Below, one piece after another: positions 1 to 7,845 of a stretch of DNA of 13,275 nt. Location: positions 1-13,275 of the forward strand of contig JAJYEJ010000024.1 in the NCBI GenBank assembly GCA_021785805.1. Direction: 5' to 3'. Numbering within the stretch: position 1 is the stretch's first letter; every line of letters starts with the position of its first letter. The notes below the pieces were generated by a model. That model was not told the DNA's origin. It did no database searches and saw only the letters and a program-made list of their open reading frames with translations. This DNA is from Microcaldota archaeon. Its GTDB lineage: Archaea > Micrarchaeota > Micrarchaeia > Micrarchaeales > Micrarchaeaceae. Both the position numbers and the translations under genes were made by a program.

Positions 1-11
1 AATAAGAATCA

Positions 12-25
12 GAAACGCTTAAAAG
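12..25 (+). promoter_or_regulatory. TATA-box promoter for tRNA-Ile
   Basis: The stretch gaaacgCTTAAAAG has a BRE-like purine-rich element followed by an archaeal TATA-like box. The box is centred near base 21, about 31 bases before the mature tRNA 5' end. This is the normal archaeal geometry for a tRNA with a short leader. It is called from spacing and composition only. Confidence 0.6.
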
Positions 26-51
26 GACGGCACTATAGAATAATACATCGT

Positions 52-126
52 GGGCCCGTAGCTTAGCCTGGTTGGAGCGCTCGACTGATAATCGAGAGGT
101 CCGGAGTTCAAATCTCCGCGGGCCCA
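52..126 (+). tRNA. tRNA-Ile (anticodon GAT)
   Basis: A full cloverleaf is visible. The 7-bp acceptor stem pairs GGGCCCG (52-58) with CGGGCCC (119-125), followed by discriminator A126. The anticodon stem CTCGA/TCGAG encloses the loop CTGATAA, giving anticodon GAT for isoleucine. The T arm is CGGAG-TTCAAAT-CTCCG. No intron is present. CCA is not encoded (the next bases are CTGG), so it must be added after transcription, as in many archaea. Confidence 0.97.
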
Positions 127-130
127 CTGG

Positions 131-140
131 ATTTATAAAT
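131..140 (+). promoter_or_regulatory. TATA-like box before LDH2 remnant
   Basis: ATTTATAAAT lies just after tRNA-Ile and about 35 bases before the ATG at 171. It may be a leftover promoter of the broken dehydrogenase gene. This is assigned on position and composition only. Confidence 0.35.
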
Positions 141-170
141 TCTTGGACTATTACATTAAATGCTGACACG

Positions 171-450
171 ATGGAAGTGAAGGTCTCAGAGCTGCGAGAG
201 CTTGGTCTAAAGGCACTGCAGAAATATGGTCACCCTAAAGAGGATGCTGAGATAATACTCAATGTCCTCATGTGTGCACAACTTCGTGGCAATAATCAGG
301 GTCTCGTAAAGCTCATCGGAAATGGGTACAAAAGACATGCAAGTGCAAAGACACCCACACTAATAAAAGAGACGAAGCTTTCTGCACTGATAAAGGATTG
401 AGATTGAAGACAACCTATTTCGAGAGATTAAGAAAGCAGCCGGTGCGTAA
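171..450 (+). pseudogene. Broken LDH2-family (malate/L-lactate/sulfolactate) dehydrogenase
   Basis: From the ATG at 171, an open frame of 76 codons ends at TGA 399-401. Its protein (MEVKVSELRELGLKALQKYG, then an ED-A--I--VL--A-LRG-N-QG pattern, ending SALIKD) resembles the N-terminal helical segment of the LDH2/MDH2 NAD(P)-dependent 2-hydroxyacid dehydrogenase family. That family normally runs to about 330-360 residues. In another frame, directly at the stop, bases 394-450 encode RIEIEDNLFREIKKAAGA then TAA, which looks like the end of the same family. About 250 central residues, with the NAD-binding and catalytic parts, are missing and the frame is shifted. I infer one gene collapsed by an internal deletion, without enzyme activity. 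The N-terminal match is fairly good; the C-terminal match is short and less certain. The longer upstream reading into the tRNA is not coding. Confidence 0.6.
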
Positions 451-566
451 AGGGTTCGATAAACAGCATGAGGGGTGTTGTTGAAGTGGAGCCTGAACCA
501 TTGTAGGATAGATTAGGTATATCAAAACTGTAGATGTTCTGCCAAAAGAGATTCCATGTATCTGCC

Positions 567-1553
567 TTAGTCAGCTTTCTGCGTCTGAACATTCTCCAAC
601 AGGGAGATGTTTTCACCCTTATGGAGAGGCCTGGCATTGTAACCATCCGTCTTCAAGTTCTGTGCCAAAATAGCCGAGTTTGGACCATAGGTAAAGACCT
701 TCTTAGCTGCAGTCGCATCGAGATACTCCTTACATTGTGAAAAGTCAGCATGATCGCTGAGCGCAAACTGTGCATCGGTCCTGAATCGGTATATCTTTGA
801 CATCCCTGTTGCCACTGCTGTGAATACCTTCCTGTTATAAAAGTTCGTCAGAGAAACAGAGAGAGCGTCAAGTGCACTGTTCTCTACAACACCTACAAAG
901 TTACCGCGAAATACATTGTCAGCGTCAGTATCGTCATAAGCCGATACATAGTCAAGTTTTATGCCATTGTTCGCATATACACTATTAACCACGCTTATCT
1001 TCTTGCTGACTACTGGGGATATGCCTGCCTCATTCAGCAGCATGATAAGCTCCTGAGCTTTTCCTAACGCATAAGTCCCAAATAGTACAATCCCAGTCTT
1101 TAGTGTCGAAGATGTCCAATGCTGTATATCGTTCTCCACGGCATTCCTTTCATCAAATCTTACACTAGGGGAGGGGTATGTAGAATCGACTATGGCTATA
1201 TCCGCCGATACAGTTTCTGTACGCCTTGATGCTCTAGACTCCTGCATCTGATAGTCGCCAGTGTATACAAGTCTGATGCCGTTCTGCTCATCGTTTATCA
1301 CTATCTGCTTTGAACCGAGTATGTGGTTTGCATCTATCAACTGCACTCCTTGCGGTAATTCGCTCTGTATCCTGCCTGTTGTGTCTATGTCCCTCACCGC
1401 TTGGAGAAGTTGCACGGTCTCATCGCTCGCTATTATCTTCTTCGCAGATTTTGCCGCTGAGACGTGGTCAGAATGGGCATGAGAGACAAAATCCAAGTCG
1501 GAGTCTTTCTCCTTTCTATCGAGTGCTAGCCTGTGCCCGCTAAAGTCTATCAT
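567..1553 (-). CDS. MBL-fold, exonuclease-like (beta-CASP-type) hydrolase
   Basis: This 328-aa protein has the metallo-beta-lactamase zinc motif HAHSDH at residues 25-30, a downstream His in ANHILGS (H77), an Asp in YTGDY (D100), and a C-terminal FALSDHADF (H268). That late SDHAD motif and the length fit the COG1236-like MBL nucleases (CPSF-like or ligase-associated exonuclease type), so a metal-dependent nucleic-acid hydrolase is likely. Substrate and polarity cannot be read from the sequence. I chose the ATG at 1553 because the protein begins MIDFSGHRLALD directly before the first MBL strands, and because a TATA-like box lies 35 bases upstream. The open frame continues further upstream, but there it runs antisense through trxB. 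It is divergent from trxB, with 111 bases between the two starts. Confidence 0.85.
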   Translation of the reverse strand: MIDFSGHRLALDRKEKDSDLDFVSHAHSDHVSAAKSAKKIIASDETVQLLQAVRDIDTTGRIQSELPQGVQLIDANHILGSKQIVINDEQNGIRLVYTGDYQMQESRASRRTETVSADIAIVDSTYPSPSVRFDERNAVENDIQHWTSSTLKTGIVLFGTYALGKAQELIMLLNEAGISPVVSKKISVVNSVYANNGIKLDYVSAYDDTDADNVFRGNFVGVVENSALDALSVSLTNFYNRKVFTAVATGMSKIYRFRTDAQFALSDHADFSQCKEYLDATAAKKVFTYGPNSAILAQNLKTDGYNARPLHKGENISLLENVQTQKAD

Positions 1554-1583
1554 CCTGTCGCCATAGGATTGATGGCAATCAAT

Positions 1584-1594
1584 CGTTAAATACC
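1584..1594 (-). promoter_or_regulatory. TATA-like box for the MBL gene
   Basis: On the minus strand this reads GGTATTTAACG and is centred about 35 bases before the ATG at 1553. The transcript would have a very short leader. It is called on spacing and composition. Confidence 0.5.
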
Positions 1595-1621
1595 TTTCTA
1601 GATTCTGGAAGAGACTGCATA

Positions 1622-1630
1622 GCTTAAAGC
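1622..1630 (+). promoter_or_regulatory. TATA-like box for trxB
   Basis: GCTTAAAGC is centred about 39 bases before the trxB ATG at 1665. That leaves room for a short leader containing the AGGTG ribosome site at 1654-1658. Confidence 0.45.
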
Positions 1631-1664
1631 TTTTGCCAATAAAATATTGTATAAAGGTGTATTC

Positions 1665-2594
1665 ATGGCAGAGAATGTTATAATCATAGGAGGCGGACCT
1701 GCAGGCCTTAGTGCCGCGATATACACCGCGAGAGAGGACTTCAAGCCTTTGGTTATCGCAGGTGCAGTGCCAGGTGGCCAGCTTCTGCTCACCACCCAGG
1801 TAGAGAACGTTCCCGGTTTCCCGGACGGGATAATGGGGCCAGAGTATGTGGATAGGGTAAGGAAACAGGCAGAGAAGTTCGGTGCTAGAATAGTGGACGA
1901 AAATGTCACTGAGGTCGATTTTAGCAAAAAACCGTATATTGTAAAAACCGACTCGAGCGCATATGAGGCCAAGGCAATCATAATCGCTACCGGAGCTAAT
2001 GCAAAGATGCTTGGCATTCCTTCCGAGATGGAGCACATGGGGAAAGGGGTCAGTACTTGTGCAACCTGCGATGGAGCCTTCTTCAGAGGAAAGGACAACG
2101 TAGTAGTTGTCGGAGGTGGTGATACTGCTATGGAAGACTCCAACTTCCTTACTCGATTTGTAAAACAGGTCACGATTGTCCACAGACGAGACTCATTCAG
2201 GGCCAGCAAGATAATGCAGCAGCACGTATTCGACAACCCTAAAATAAAGGTGGTTTGGGACTCTACAGTCGAGGAAATATTAGGCAGTGACGCCACTACT
2301 GGGGTGACTGGGGTCAAGCTGAAGAACCTGAAGACCGGTGAAGAGTCGACACTGGCTTGTCAAGGGGTTTTCATAGCGATAGGCTATGTGCCGAGCACCA
2401 AGTTCCTTGAAGGAAAGCTTGCGCTTGATGAACAGGGATATGTCGTAACAAAGGATGAGGTCATGACCGACATACCTGGCGTATTCGTAGCTGGTGACAA
2501 CTCGGACAAGTTCTACAGGCAGGCTGCCACAGCAGGTGCCGCAGGCATAAAAGCCGCACTCAGGGTAAGAGAATACTTCCAGAACAATCCATAA
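1665..2594 (+). CDS. trxB: Thioredoxin reductase (NADPH, FAD)
   Basis: This 309-aa flavoprotein is full length for the low-molecular-weight thioredoxin reductase family. It has the FAD-binding GGGPAGLSAAIYTAR near the N terminus and the redox-active CATC (C132 and C135). These are followed by the NAD(P)H-binding GGGDTAMED, an HRRDSFRAS segment whose two arginines favour NADPH, and a C-terminal FAD motif GVFVAGDNSD followed by YRQAATAG. The expected role is to pass electrons from NADPH to a thioredoxin-like protein in the cytoplasm. The start at 1665 is preferred over an ATG at 1647 because AGGTG lies 6 bases upstream of it and the protein then begins MAENVIIIGGG. It converges with dinB, whose stop codon is only 3 bases beyond the trxB stop. 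No thioredoxin gene is in the window. Bcp, farther downstream, could be an indirect client. Confidence 0.96.
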   Translation: MAENVIIIGGGPAGLSAAIYTAREDFKPLVIAGAVPGGQLLLTTQVENVPGFPDGIMGPEYVDRVRKQAEKFGARIVDENVTEVDFSKKPYIVKTDSSAYEAKAIIIATGANAKMLGIPSEMEHMGKGVSTCATCDGAFFRGKDNVVVVGGGDTAMEDSNFLTRFVKQVTIVHRRDSFRASKIMQQHVFDNPKIKVVWDSTVEEILGSDATTGVTGVKLKNLKTGEESTLACQGVFIAIGYVPSTKFLEGKLALDEQGYVVTKDEVMTDIPGVFVAGDNSDKFYRQAATAGAAGIKAALRVREYFQNNP

Positions 2595-2597
2595 GCC

Positions 2598-3641
2598 CTA
2601 AAACAGCTTCTTTTGCTTGCTCTTCCCGGTAAAAGAGGACACCCTTACCCCTATCTTCCGCGCCTTTTTGCTGGACATGAGATCCTTAAGCAGGGATGTA
2701 GCCTCTCTGAGCAAGACATCTCTCGAGTCAGTGGGGTGCGAAAGGCTTTTGCTGTGTATCCTATCCGAGAAGTCAGTATATTTCACTTTCGCTGTGATCG
2801 TCTTCAGAAGGAATTGGTGTTTGTCAAGGTCATCCATCACCTCACCAACCAACGCTTTCAAAGTGTCCGAGGCTCTATCAATATCAGAAGTCGGATTTTC
2901 AAGAGTCCTCTCCCTGCCAATGGAGAGTGTCTCGCAATGTTCTATTATTACGCTGTTGTCTATTCCCGACGCCAAATCATGGAGCTCCTTGGAGAACGAA
3001 CCTACTGCATCCCTCAGAACGACTGGATTAACTCGGGAAAGGTCCCCTATGGTCCTTATGCCCCTCTTCCCTAACCTCTCTGCAGTTTTCCTCCCAACAC
3101 CGGGTATGTCCTCAACACTCCTGCTCCAGAGAAAGCCTCTTATCTCATCATCCTCCAATATCTTTATCCCGTTCGGTTTTGCGCTATCACATACCATCTT
3201 GGCCAGGATCTTCCCCTTGCTTATTCCTATGGTACACGGCAGGCCTACTTCATTGAAGATTCCATCCTTTATTTTATTCGCTAACATGCTCTCATCATCG
3301 TGTCCCATGCTCCCTATGTCCAATGCTGCCTCATCGACGCTTATTACTTCCATTCTTGTGGTGAATGTCTTGAGGAATGCCATTATCCTGCCAGATTGTT
3401 CATCATAGTAGTCATGGTCTGCCTGTACGCACTGGATGTCCGGTTTTATCTTCAACGCGTCCATAACCGGCATGGCGCTCTTTATCCCAAGCCTTCTCGC
3501 TTCATAGTTGCAGCTCTCCACTACTCCTCTTGACTTGCCTCCAGGGCTGCTCACTAAAAGGGGCTTGCCCTTCAGCTCTGGATGCCGGACCTCTTCGCAT
3601 GCCGCATAAAAGTAATCCATGTCTACAAATAGGATCCTCAT
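2598..3641 (-). CDS. dinB: Y-family DNA polymerase IV (DinB/Dbh)
   Basis: This 347-aa translesion polymerase is close to the usual 350 aa of the family. The N terminus, MRILFVDMDYFYA, carries the first catalytic Asp residues. SVDEA near residue 105 carries the second acidic pair of the palm. VEDIPGVGRKTAERL is the helix-hairpin-helix of the thumb, followed by a little-finger region. The last residues, SKQKKLF, look like a minimal PCNA-interacting (PIP) tail, as in archaeal DinB. It would bypass DNA damage at stalled forks. The ATG at 3641 gives the expected N terminus; an in-frame TTG three bases upstream adds only one Met. It lies 22 bases downstream of ubiE on the same strand, so co-transcription is likely. 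Confidence 0.95.
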   Translation of the reverse strand: MRILFVDMDYFYAACEEVRHPELKGKPLLVSSPGGKSRGVVESCNYEARRLGIKSAMPVMDALKIKPDIQCVQADHDYYDEQSGRIMAFLKTFTTRMEVISVDEAALDIGSMGHDDESMLANKIKDGIFNEVGLPCTIGISKGKILAKMVCDSAKPNGIKILEDDEIRGFLWSRSVEDIPGVGRKTAERLGKRGIRTIGDLSRVNPVVLRDAVGSFSKELHDLASGIDNSVIIEHCETLSIGRERTLENPTSDIDRASDTLKALVGEVMDDLDKHQFLLKTITAKVKYTDFSDRIHSKSLSHPTDSRDVLLREATSLLKDLMSSKKARKIGVRVSSFTGKSKQKKLF

Positions 3642-3663
3642 CAATAGGGATTAGCCAGAAGAA

Positions 3664-4380
3664 TTAATTAGACTTCCTTTTCACGTTTGGCTTCGTTGCG
3701 GTCAGCACGAATGCCGCACCAAGGGTAAGATTCGTTATCTTCGGATCCCTGAATCCTGCATCCTTGACTATCTTCATCAACCTCTCCTTATCGAATTTCC
3801 ATATACTTGAAACAAGGTAGGTATAAGCGTCTTCATTGTAATATCTCGCCCCTAACGCTGGTATGATCTTGAAGTAATAGAGTTGGAAGAACTTAAGAAG
3901 CTTTGTCTCTGGTCTTGCGACGTCGAGCAATACTATCTTGCCACCTGGTTTTAGAACCCTTTTCGTCTCCATTATGAAGGTTCCGAGATCATCAAAGTTT
4001 CTCAATGCGAAGCCACTCGTTATGACATCGAAGGAACGCTCCTTAAAACCTGTCTTCAACGCATCTCCGGATATTACCTCTACGTTCCTTATTGACATCT
4101 TTTTTAGTTTTTTCTTAGCCAGCTTTAACATATCCTCGTTAAAGTCAAGTGCATGCACGTGTACATCCTTGCCTTCCTTTTCCGCTTCCTTGCAAACCTC
4201 TATCGCAAGGTCTCCAGTGCCTGTTGCTATGTCTAATACCTGAAGGGTATCTCTATCTAACATAGACTCCTTTGCCGCACGTTTACGCCACAATGTATCT
4301 ATCCCTAAGCTCATTATCCTATTCATCTTGTCATAATGATGAGCTATTCTGGAGAACATCGACTTTATCTCTTGACTCAT
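3664..4380 (-). CDS. ubiE: UbiE/MenG-type quinone C-methyltransferase
   Basis: This 238-aa class I SAM-dependent methyltransferase matches UbiE/MenG in length and layout. It has an N-terminal FSRIAHHYDKMNRIMSLGID, the SAM site DIATGTGDLA, the family signature SGFALRNFDD, and a late PALGARYYNEDAYTYLVSS segment. Known members methylate the ring of demethylmenaquinone or related quinones at the membrane, so this gene hints at a menaquinone-like quinone. No other quinone genes are present, so the exact substrate is open. It starts 42 bases after cysN ends and is followed by dinB after 22 bases. A TATA-like box at 4411-4421 could give it its own promoter, separate from the sulfate-activation genes upstream. 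Confidence 0.88.
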   Translation of the reverse strand: MSQEIKSMFSRIAHHYDKMNRIMSLGIDTLWRKRAAKESMLDRDTLQVLDIATGTGDLAIEVCKEAEKEGKDVHVHALDFNEDMLKLAKKKLKKMSIRNVEVISGDALKTGFKERSFDVITSGFALRNFDDLGTFIMETKRVLKPGGKIVLLDVARPETKLLKFFQLYYFKIIPALGARYYNEDAYTYLVSSIWKFDKERLMKIVKDAGFRDPKITNLTLGAAFVLTATKPNVKRKSN

Positions 4381-4410
4381 AAATGCGCCCCTGATAATAC
4401 TTCCATGTTA

Positions 4411-4421
4411 ATCATTAAAAA
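4411..4421 (-). promoter_or_regulatory. Possible internal TATA box before ubiE
   Basis: On the minus strand the sequence reads CTTTTTAATGA, about 36 bases before the ubiE ATG and overlapping the end of cysN. It could drive ubiE-dinB separately. The evidence is weak. Confidence 0.3.
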
Positions 4422-4422
4422 G

Positions 4423-5616
4423 TCATTGAACGACCCCTATTCCTGCAAGCGACCGCCCACTATAGAGCAGGAACCTTCCAAGTTCAGGAACCGTTTCAAA
4501 CCTCTCCATAGGATATTCCTTATCCAATGTCAGTTGTGCGTCAGCAATGTTGCAGTCGACCCTGCTTTTTACTATGCTGATATCATTGACCCCGACTGTC
4601 GTGTTGTTAATCTTTATCGATGCGTTATCTGGCCTTACCATGCCTGTATTGTCTATTATGAATAGCTTTGCCTTAACTACCAGAAGCGTGTGGGGTTTGC
4701 ATCGGTCTCCGTACAGCACCGAACCCTTTTTAGGTCTAACGCCTCTTCCCAACGATAGTGATATGTTCTTCCCGGAATTCGCATGCTCTGCCTTCGACCC
4801 ATCTACAAATAAGGCTGCAATCTTAGTATCGTCGTGTCCCGGCTCTACACTCAATCTACTTCCCTGCGACGCCCTGCCAGAGCAGACTCTGCCTAAAAAC
4901 AGCGTGTGTTTTTCATTCTGCACCTCTCCTTGCACTAAGATCCTAAGCCTATTGCTTCGTCTTTGGGGCTTCTCCGTCTCTGCGGCTCTGACTACTGCGT
5001 CCAGAACTGCCATTCCGTGATACCATGGTGTTCTTTTTGACCGCTCAACTAAATTGTCACCATCGTATGCAGATACAGGAATAAAGGTCACCTTCCCTTC
5101 GAAATCCAACCTCGACAAGTAGTTTAGGATATCCTTCCTTATCGAATTAAAGCGATCCTGGGAATACCCAACCGCATCTATCTTGTTTACCGCCACGACT
5201 ATAGATTTCATCTCAAGCAAGACAGCTACATCGAGATGTCGCTTTGCTTGAGACGTAAATCCCTCTCCTTTATTTGCCGATACTACGAAAACCGCGGCTT
5301 TCGACTCCGAAGCTCCACTAAGCATATTTTTTATCAGCTCTTCATGCCCGGGGACATCAGTAAACTCCAAACTCCTGTCCTTGTAGAATATGGATGCCTT
5401 TGTGGAATCTAGAGTCAAACCATTCTGCCTTTCCTCTGAAAAATTATCCAGCAAGAAGGCAGGTTCAAATCTGCCACCAAACATGTTTCCCTTAGCATCA
5501 TCGATGCGTTCCTTGCTCGCGGCTCCAGTAAGCAACAGCAATTTTCCCAGGAGCGTTGATTTACCGTTGTCTTTTTCTCCGATAAGAGTCACGCGGTATT
5601 TCTTTGATGTCCGCAT
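4423..5616 (-). CDS. cysN: Sulfate adenylyltransferase subunit 1 (CysN-like GTPase)
   Basis: This 397-aa translation-factor-like GTPase has G1 GEKDNGKST (13-21), the switch-I segment ERQNGLTLD with T68, G3 DVPGHE (87-92), G4 NKID (144-147) and G5 SA (182-183). The segment FIPVSAYDGDNLV...PWYHG (179-201) is characteristic of CysN rather than EF-1A. Two beta-barrel-like domains follow. CysN hydrolyses GTP to drive formation of APS from ATP and sulfate by CysD. The protein is shorter than E. coli CysN (about 475 aa) and has no fused APS kinase. It starts 4 bases after the cysD stop, and a GTGA that includes that stop may act as its ribosome site, which points to coupled translation. Confidence 0.9.
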   Translation of the reverse strand: MRTSKKYRVTLIGEKDNGKSTLLGKLLLLTGAASKERIDDAKGNMFGGRFEPAFLLDNFSEERQNGLTLDSTKASIFYKDRSLEFTDVPGHEELIKNMLSGASESKAAVFVVSANKGEGFTSQAKRHLDVAVLLEMKSIVVAVNKIDAVGYSQDRFNSIRKDILNYLSRLDFEGKVTFIPVSAYDGDNLVERSKRTPWYHGMAVLDAVVRAAETEKPQRRSNRLRILVQGEVQNEKHTLFLGRVCSGRASQGSRLSVEPGHDDTKIAALFVDGSKAEHANSGKNISLSLGRGVRPKKGSVLYGDRCKPHTLLVVKAKLFIIDNTGMVRPDNASIKINNTTVGVNDISIVKSRVDCNIADAQLTLDKEYPMERFETVPELGRFLLYSGRSLAGIGVVQ

Positions 5617-5620
5617 CCAA

Positions 5621-6418
5621 TCACATATACCCTAACGCTCTGAGCTTTTCCATCGCATAAGCCTTCTCTTTGTCTTGCTGCCTTCCTCCCCTCTCCTCGC
5701 TCTTGGTTGACTTGAGCTCTGCCATTATCCCATCTATAGTTCTAGCGTTAGATGGCATTGCTACAGTGCAGTGCGTGCACCCGAGGCTTCTGTATCTGAA
5801 GCCATCTTTGGCCAAATATAACGGGTTTATTGGAAGCTTCTCCTTTTTTGTGTAGTTCCATACATCAATCTCGTTCCATTCTAGGATTGGATGTACCCTT
5901 ACGTGAGATTTATCTTCTGAAGGTGAAGTATAATTACCCCACAATTCCTCTGGCTGATTCTTGTAGTTCCACTTGAAATACTTGTCACGTGGAGAAAAGA
6001 ACCGTTCTTTTGCACGTATTCCGTGCTCATCTCGCCTTATAGATACTATGACTGCGTCAAAGCCGTATTCATTCAATACCTTCTTTAGGGCATCTGTCTT
6101 GTTTGCGCCACAGCAGGAGAAGCCAGAAAGCTCTTTCTTTATCTTACTCTCCGCAACTATGAGCTCGAGTCCCCATTTCTCCATAAGAGAGTCCCTAAAT
6201 GAATACGACTCGGGGAAATCTATCCCGTTATCTATGTGCATAACCGGGAAAGGGACTTTCTTCATGAACGCCTTTCTGGCTAGGGATAATACGGCAGTGG
6301 AATCTTTTCCCATGCTCCATAATGCAACAATCCTCTTGAACTGCATCTTCGCTTCTCTAAGCACAGATATGCTCCTTTCTTCAAGCTCTCCCAAATCCTG
6401 TAGAGGCACTGTAATCAA
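5621..6418 (-). CDS. cysD: Sulfate adenylyltransferase subunit 2 (CysD)
   Basis: This 265-aa member of the PAPS-reductase/N-type ATP pyrophosphatase fold has the PP-loop SMGKDS (35-40). It also has RRDEHGIRAKERFFSPRD (128-145), an HPILEWNEIDVWNY stretch, and the CysD-specific tail with RSLGCTHCT, TKSEERGGR and a GYM end. With CysN it makes APS from sulfate and ATP. Four cysteines are notable: C102 and C103 in SCCG, and C214 and C217 in GCTHC; a bound metal is possible but unproven. The likely start is TTG at 6418, whose TTGA overlaps the glycosyltransferase stop. The protein then begins ITVPLQDLGELEERSI, matching the usual N-terminal helix. A GTG a few codons later is the alternative start. 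Confidence 0.93.
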   Translation of the reverse strand: MITVPLQDLGELEERSISVLREAKMQFKRIVALWSMGKDSTAVLSLARKAFMKKVPFPVMHIDNGIDFPESYSFRDSLMEKWGLELIVAESKIKKELSGFSCCGANKTDALKKVLNEYGFDAVIVSIRRDEHGIRAKERFFSPRDKYFKWNYKNQPEELWGNYTSPSEDKSHVRVHPILEWNEIDVWNYTKKEKLPINPLYLAKDGFRYRSLGCTHCTVAMPSNARTIDGIMAELKSTKSEERGGRQQDKEKAYAMEKLRALGYM

Positions 6419-7503
6419 CCTAGAAGTTTTTTCACGACAGATGCGTATTCCGAGTTTATCTTATCCAGCGTAAAGCGCTTAGAGAATCGATATGCTTCTT
6501 CAGACATCCTTGCCCTTTCTTTGCAATCTCTGTACAATAGATTAAACTTCTTCAAGAAATCCCTAATATCTCCATAACGGTACACAAGACCATTTTTGCC
6601 ATCTGTTACAACATGCGTTCGGCTTTCGCTGAAAAGAATCACATTGTTTCTGTCATTCACCAAGAGCGGCAATCCGCATGCCATAGCTTCAAGGAATGAC
6701 CTCCCTGGACTCTCCCACGCCGATGTCGACACGCAGAACCCTGAGCCGTTGTATTCTTTAACAAGGGCCTCCCCTGTTAGCAGTCCCCTGAACTCTATGT
6801 TCCTTTCTACCCCAAGAGCTCGTGCCAATTTCCTATACTTGTGCTCATCTGGACCGCTTCCTACTATCTTTAAGACAGTCTCACTGTCCCTTATCGCATT
6901 ATCATGCACGTACTTGCTTACTGCTATTATCAGGAAGCTGAGCCGCTTCTGCCTCTCATCTAATCTTCCAACATAAAGTGCGATATGATTGGCCTTCCTC
7001 ACAGGAAGCCGTCTGAATTCCTTGTTCGGAGCTATCGGTATATAATAGACGCCAGTGCCTTTCCTGAAGAACGATTTTGCGTGCTCTTTCTGCTCTGGAG
7101 TGATTGCAATGTACGCCGCTAGCCACTTCTTCATACGGTTTAGAAGATCCCTTCTTGCAATCATCTTGGGCAAGAGTATCTTGAGCCCAGCCTTTCGCTG
7201 GTTTACCAGAATGTTAGCCCTATCCACATAGATTACCTTAGAATGTGCATGCTTTTTCATGTAAGCGTCGATTATCAACACGTCCCTTATCGAATTTGCT
7301 ATCATTAAGTCGTAATCCATCTTCAGTGCCTCTGTTCTGTTTATGGTCTTCACATTTGCATTGATCTTCGAGAAATCACCAAGCACATCTACATGGTAGC
7401 CCCTGATGTTCTTTAGGTACGTGTAGAGCTGGGTTGTCGCGTTTATTGATCCCCCTATGGGGACGAAATACGAACCTGAGTCCATCAATAATATCCTTCT
7501 CAT
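6415..7503 (-). CDS. GT4-family glycosyltransferase
   Basis: This 362-aa GT-B-fold enzyme has YVGRLDERQKRLSFLI at the start of the nucleotide-sugar domain, then VGSGPDEHKYRKLA. The EX7E motif ESPGRSFLEAM is followed by CGLPLLV. These are the standard marks of retaining GT4 glycosyltransferases. The N-terminal acceptor domain starts MRRILLMDSGSYFVPIGGS. It probably adds a sugar to a membrane-linked or surface glycan; donor and acceptor cannot be told. The gene overlaps its upstream neighbour by ATGA and cysD downstream by TTGA. A glycosyltransferase locked into the middle of an APS-synthesis operon suggests a sulfated glycan as product, which is an inference. Confidence 0.9.
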   Translation of the reverse strand: MRRILLMDSGSYFVPIGGSINATTQLYTYLKNIRGYHVDVLGDFSKINANVKTINRTEALKMDYDLMIANSIRDVLIIDAYMKKHAHSKVIYVDRANILVNQRKAGLKILLPKMIARRDLLNRMKKWLAAYIAITPEQKEHAKSFFRKGTGVYYIPIAPNKEFRRLPVRKANHIALYVGRLDERQKRLSFLIIAVSKYVHDNAIRDSETVLKIVGSGPDEHKYRKLARALGVERNIEFRGLLTGEALVKEYNGSGFCVSTSAWESPGRSFLEAMACGLPLLVNDRNNVILFSESRTHVVTDGKNGLVYRYGDIRDFLKKFNLLYRDCKERARMSEEAYRFSKRFTLDKINSEYASVVKKLLG

Positions 7504-7814
7504 GTGATACCACCGTGTTTCATTAGCCGTCTGTTTATGGACAGGCCTTTAAGATAAGAAAGCGCTCCATTAATCCGGACTCCGTCCTTAACATACACTG
7601 GAATGCGGAACCTTCTGTCATATTTACTATCATAAAGTATTATGTAAGCACTCTCAAGGTCGTCAATTCCATTCACCCTACTTGGGTATACAACGTGATA
7701 ATAAGCGATATCGCTCCCGGGTAACGCCTTCCTGAAAGATGACCAATTCTTCTTGTCAGGACGGGAAGTCAGTCGATTTACGGAGTCCGGTAGACTGATT
7801 CGTCTTGTGTTCAT
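7500..7814 (-). CDS. Hypothetical 104-aa protein in the glycosyltransferase-cysDN operon
   Basis: I do not recognise the family. The protein is basic (many Arg and Lys), has no signal peptide or membrane helix, and contains a YYHVVYPSRVNG...YIILYDSKYDRRFRIPVYVKDG stretch likely to form beta strands. Its start, ATG at 7814, has a good GGTGAT ribosome site several bases upstream. Its stop overlaps the glycosyltransferase start (ATGA), so the two are probably translated together. It lies 31 bases after bcp. A small accessory or regulatory protein for the glycan/sulfate cluster is possible. It could also be a remnant of a longer gene, although the clean ribosome site and coupling argue that it is real. 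Confidence 0.7.
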   Translation of the reverse strand: MNTRRISLPDSVNRLTSRPDKKNWSSFRKALPGSDIAYYHVVYPSRVNGIDDLESAYIILYDSKYDRRFRIPVYVKDGVRINGALSYLKGLSINRRLMKHGGIT

Positions 7815-7845
7815 GGTTGTATCACCATCAATGCTGGGATGGTCG

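Noticed and set aside
72..170. Extension of the LDH2 fragment into tRNA-Ile
   Set aside because: It would translate the tRNA body; the ATG at 171 matches the family start.
1554..2183. N-terminal extension of the MBL protein to 538 aa on the minus strand
   Set aside because: The extension is antisense to trxB, is not like the MBL family, and a proper ATG with TATA box exists at 1553.
2613..3533. Plus-strand ORFs of up to 263 aa opposite dinB
   Set aside because: They are Ser/Leu-rich shadows of the clear dinB reading frame.
4423..5616. Calling the GTPase EF-1A or SelB
   Set aside because: The PWYHG segment, the GDNLV pattern and the adjacent cysD identify it as CysN-like.
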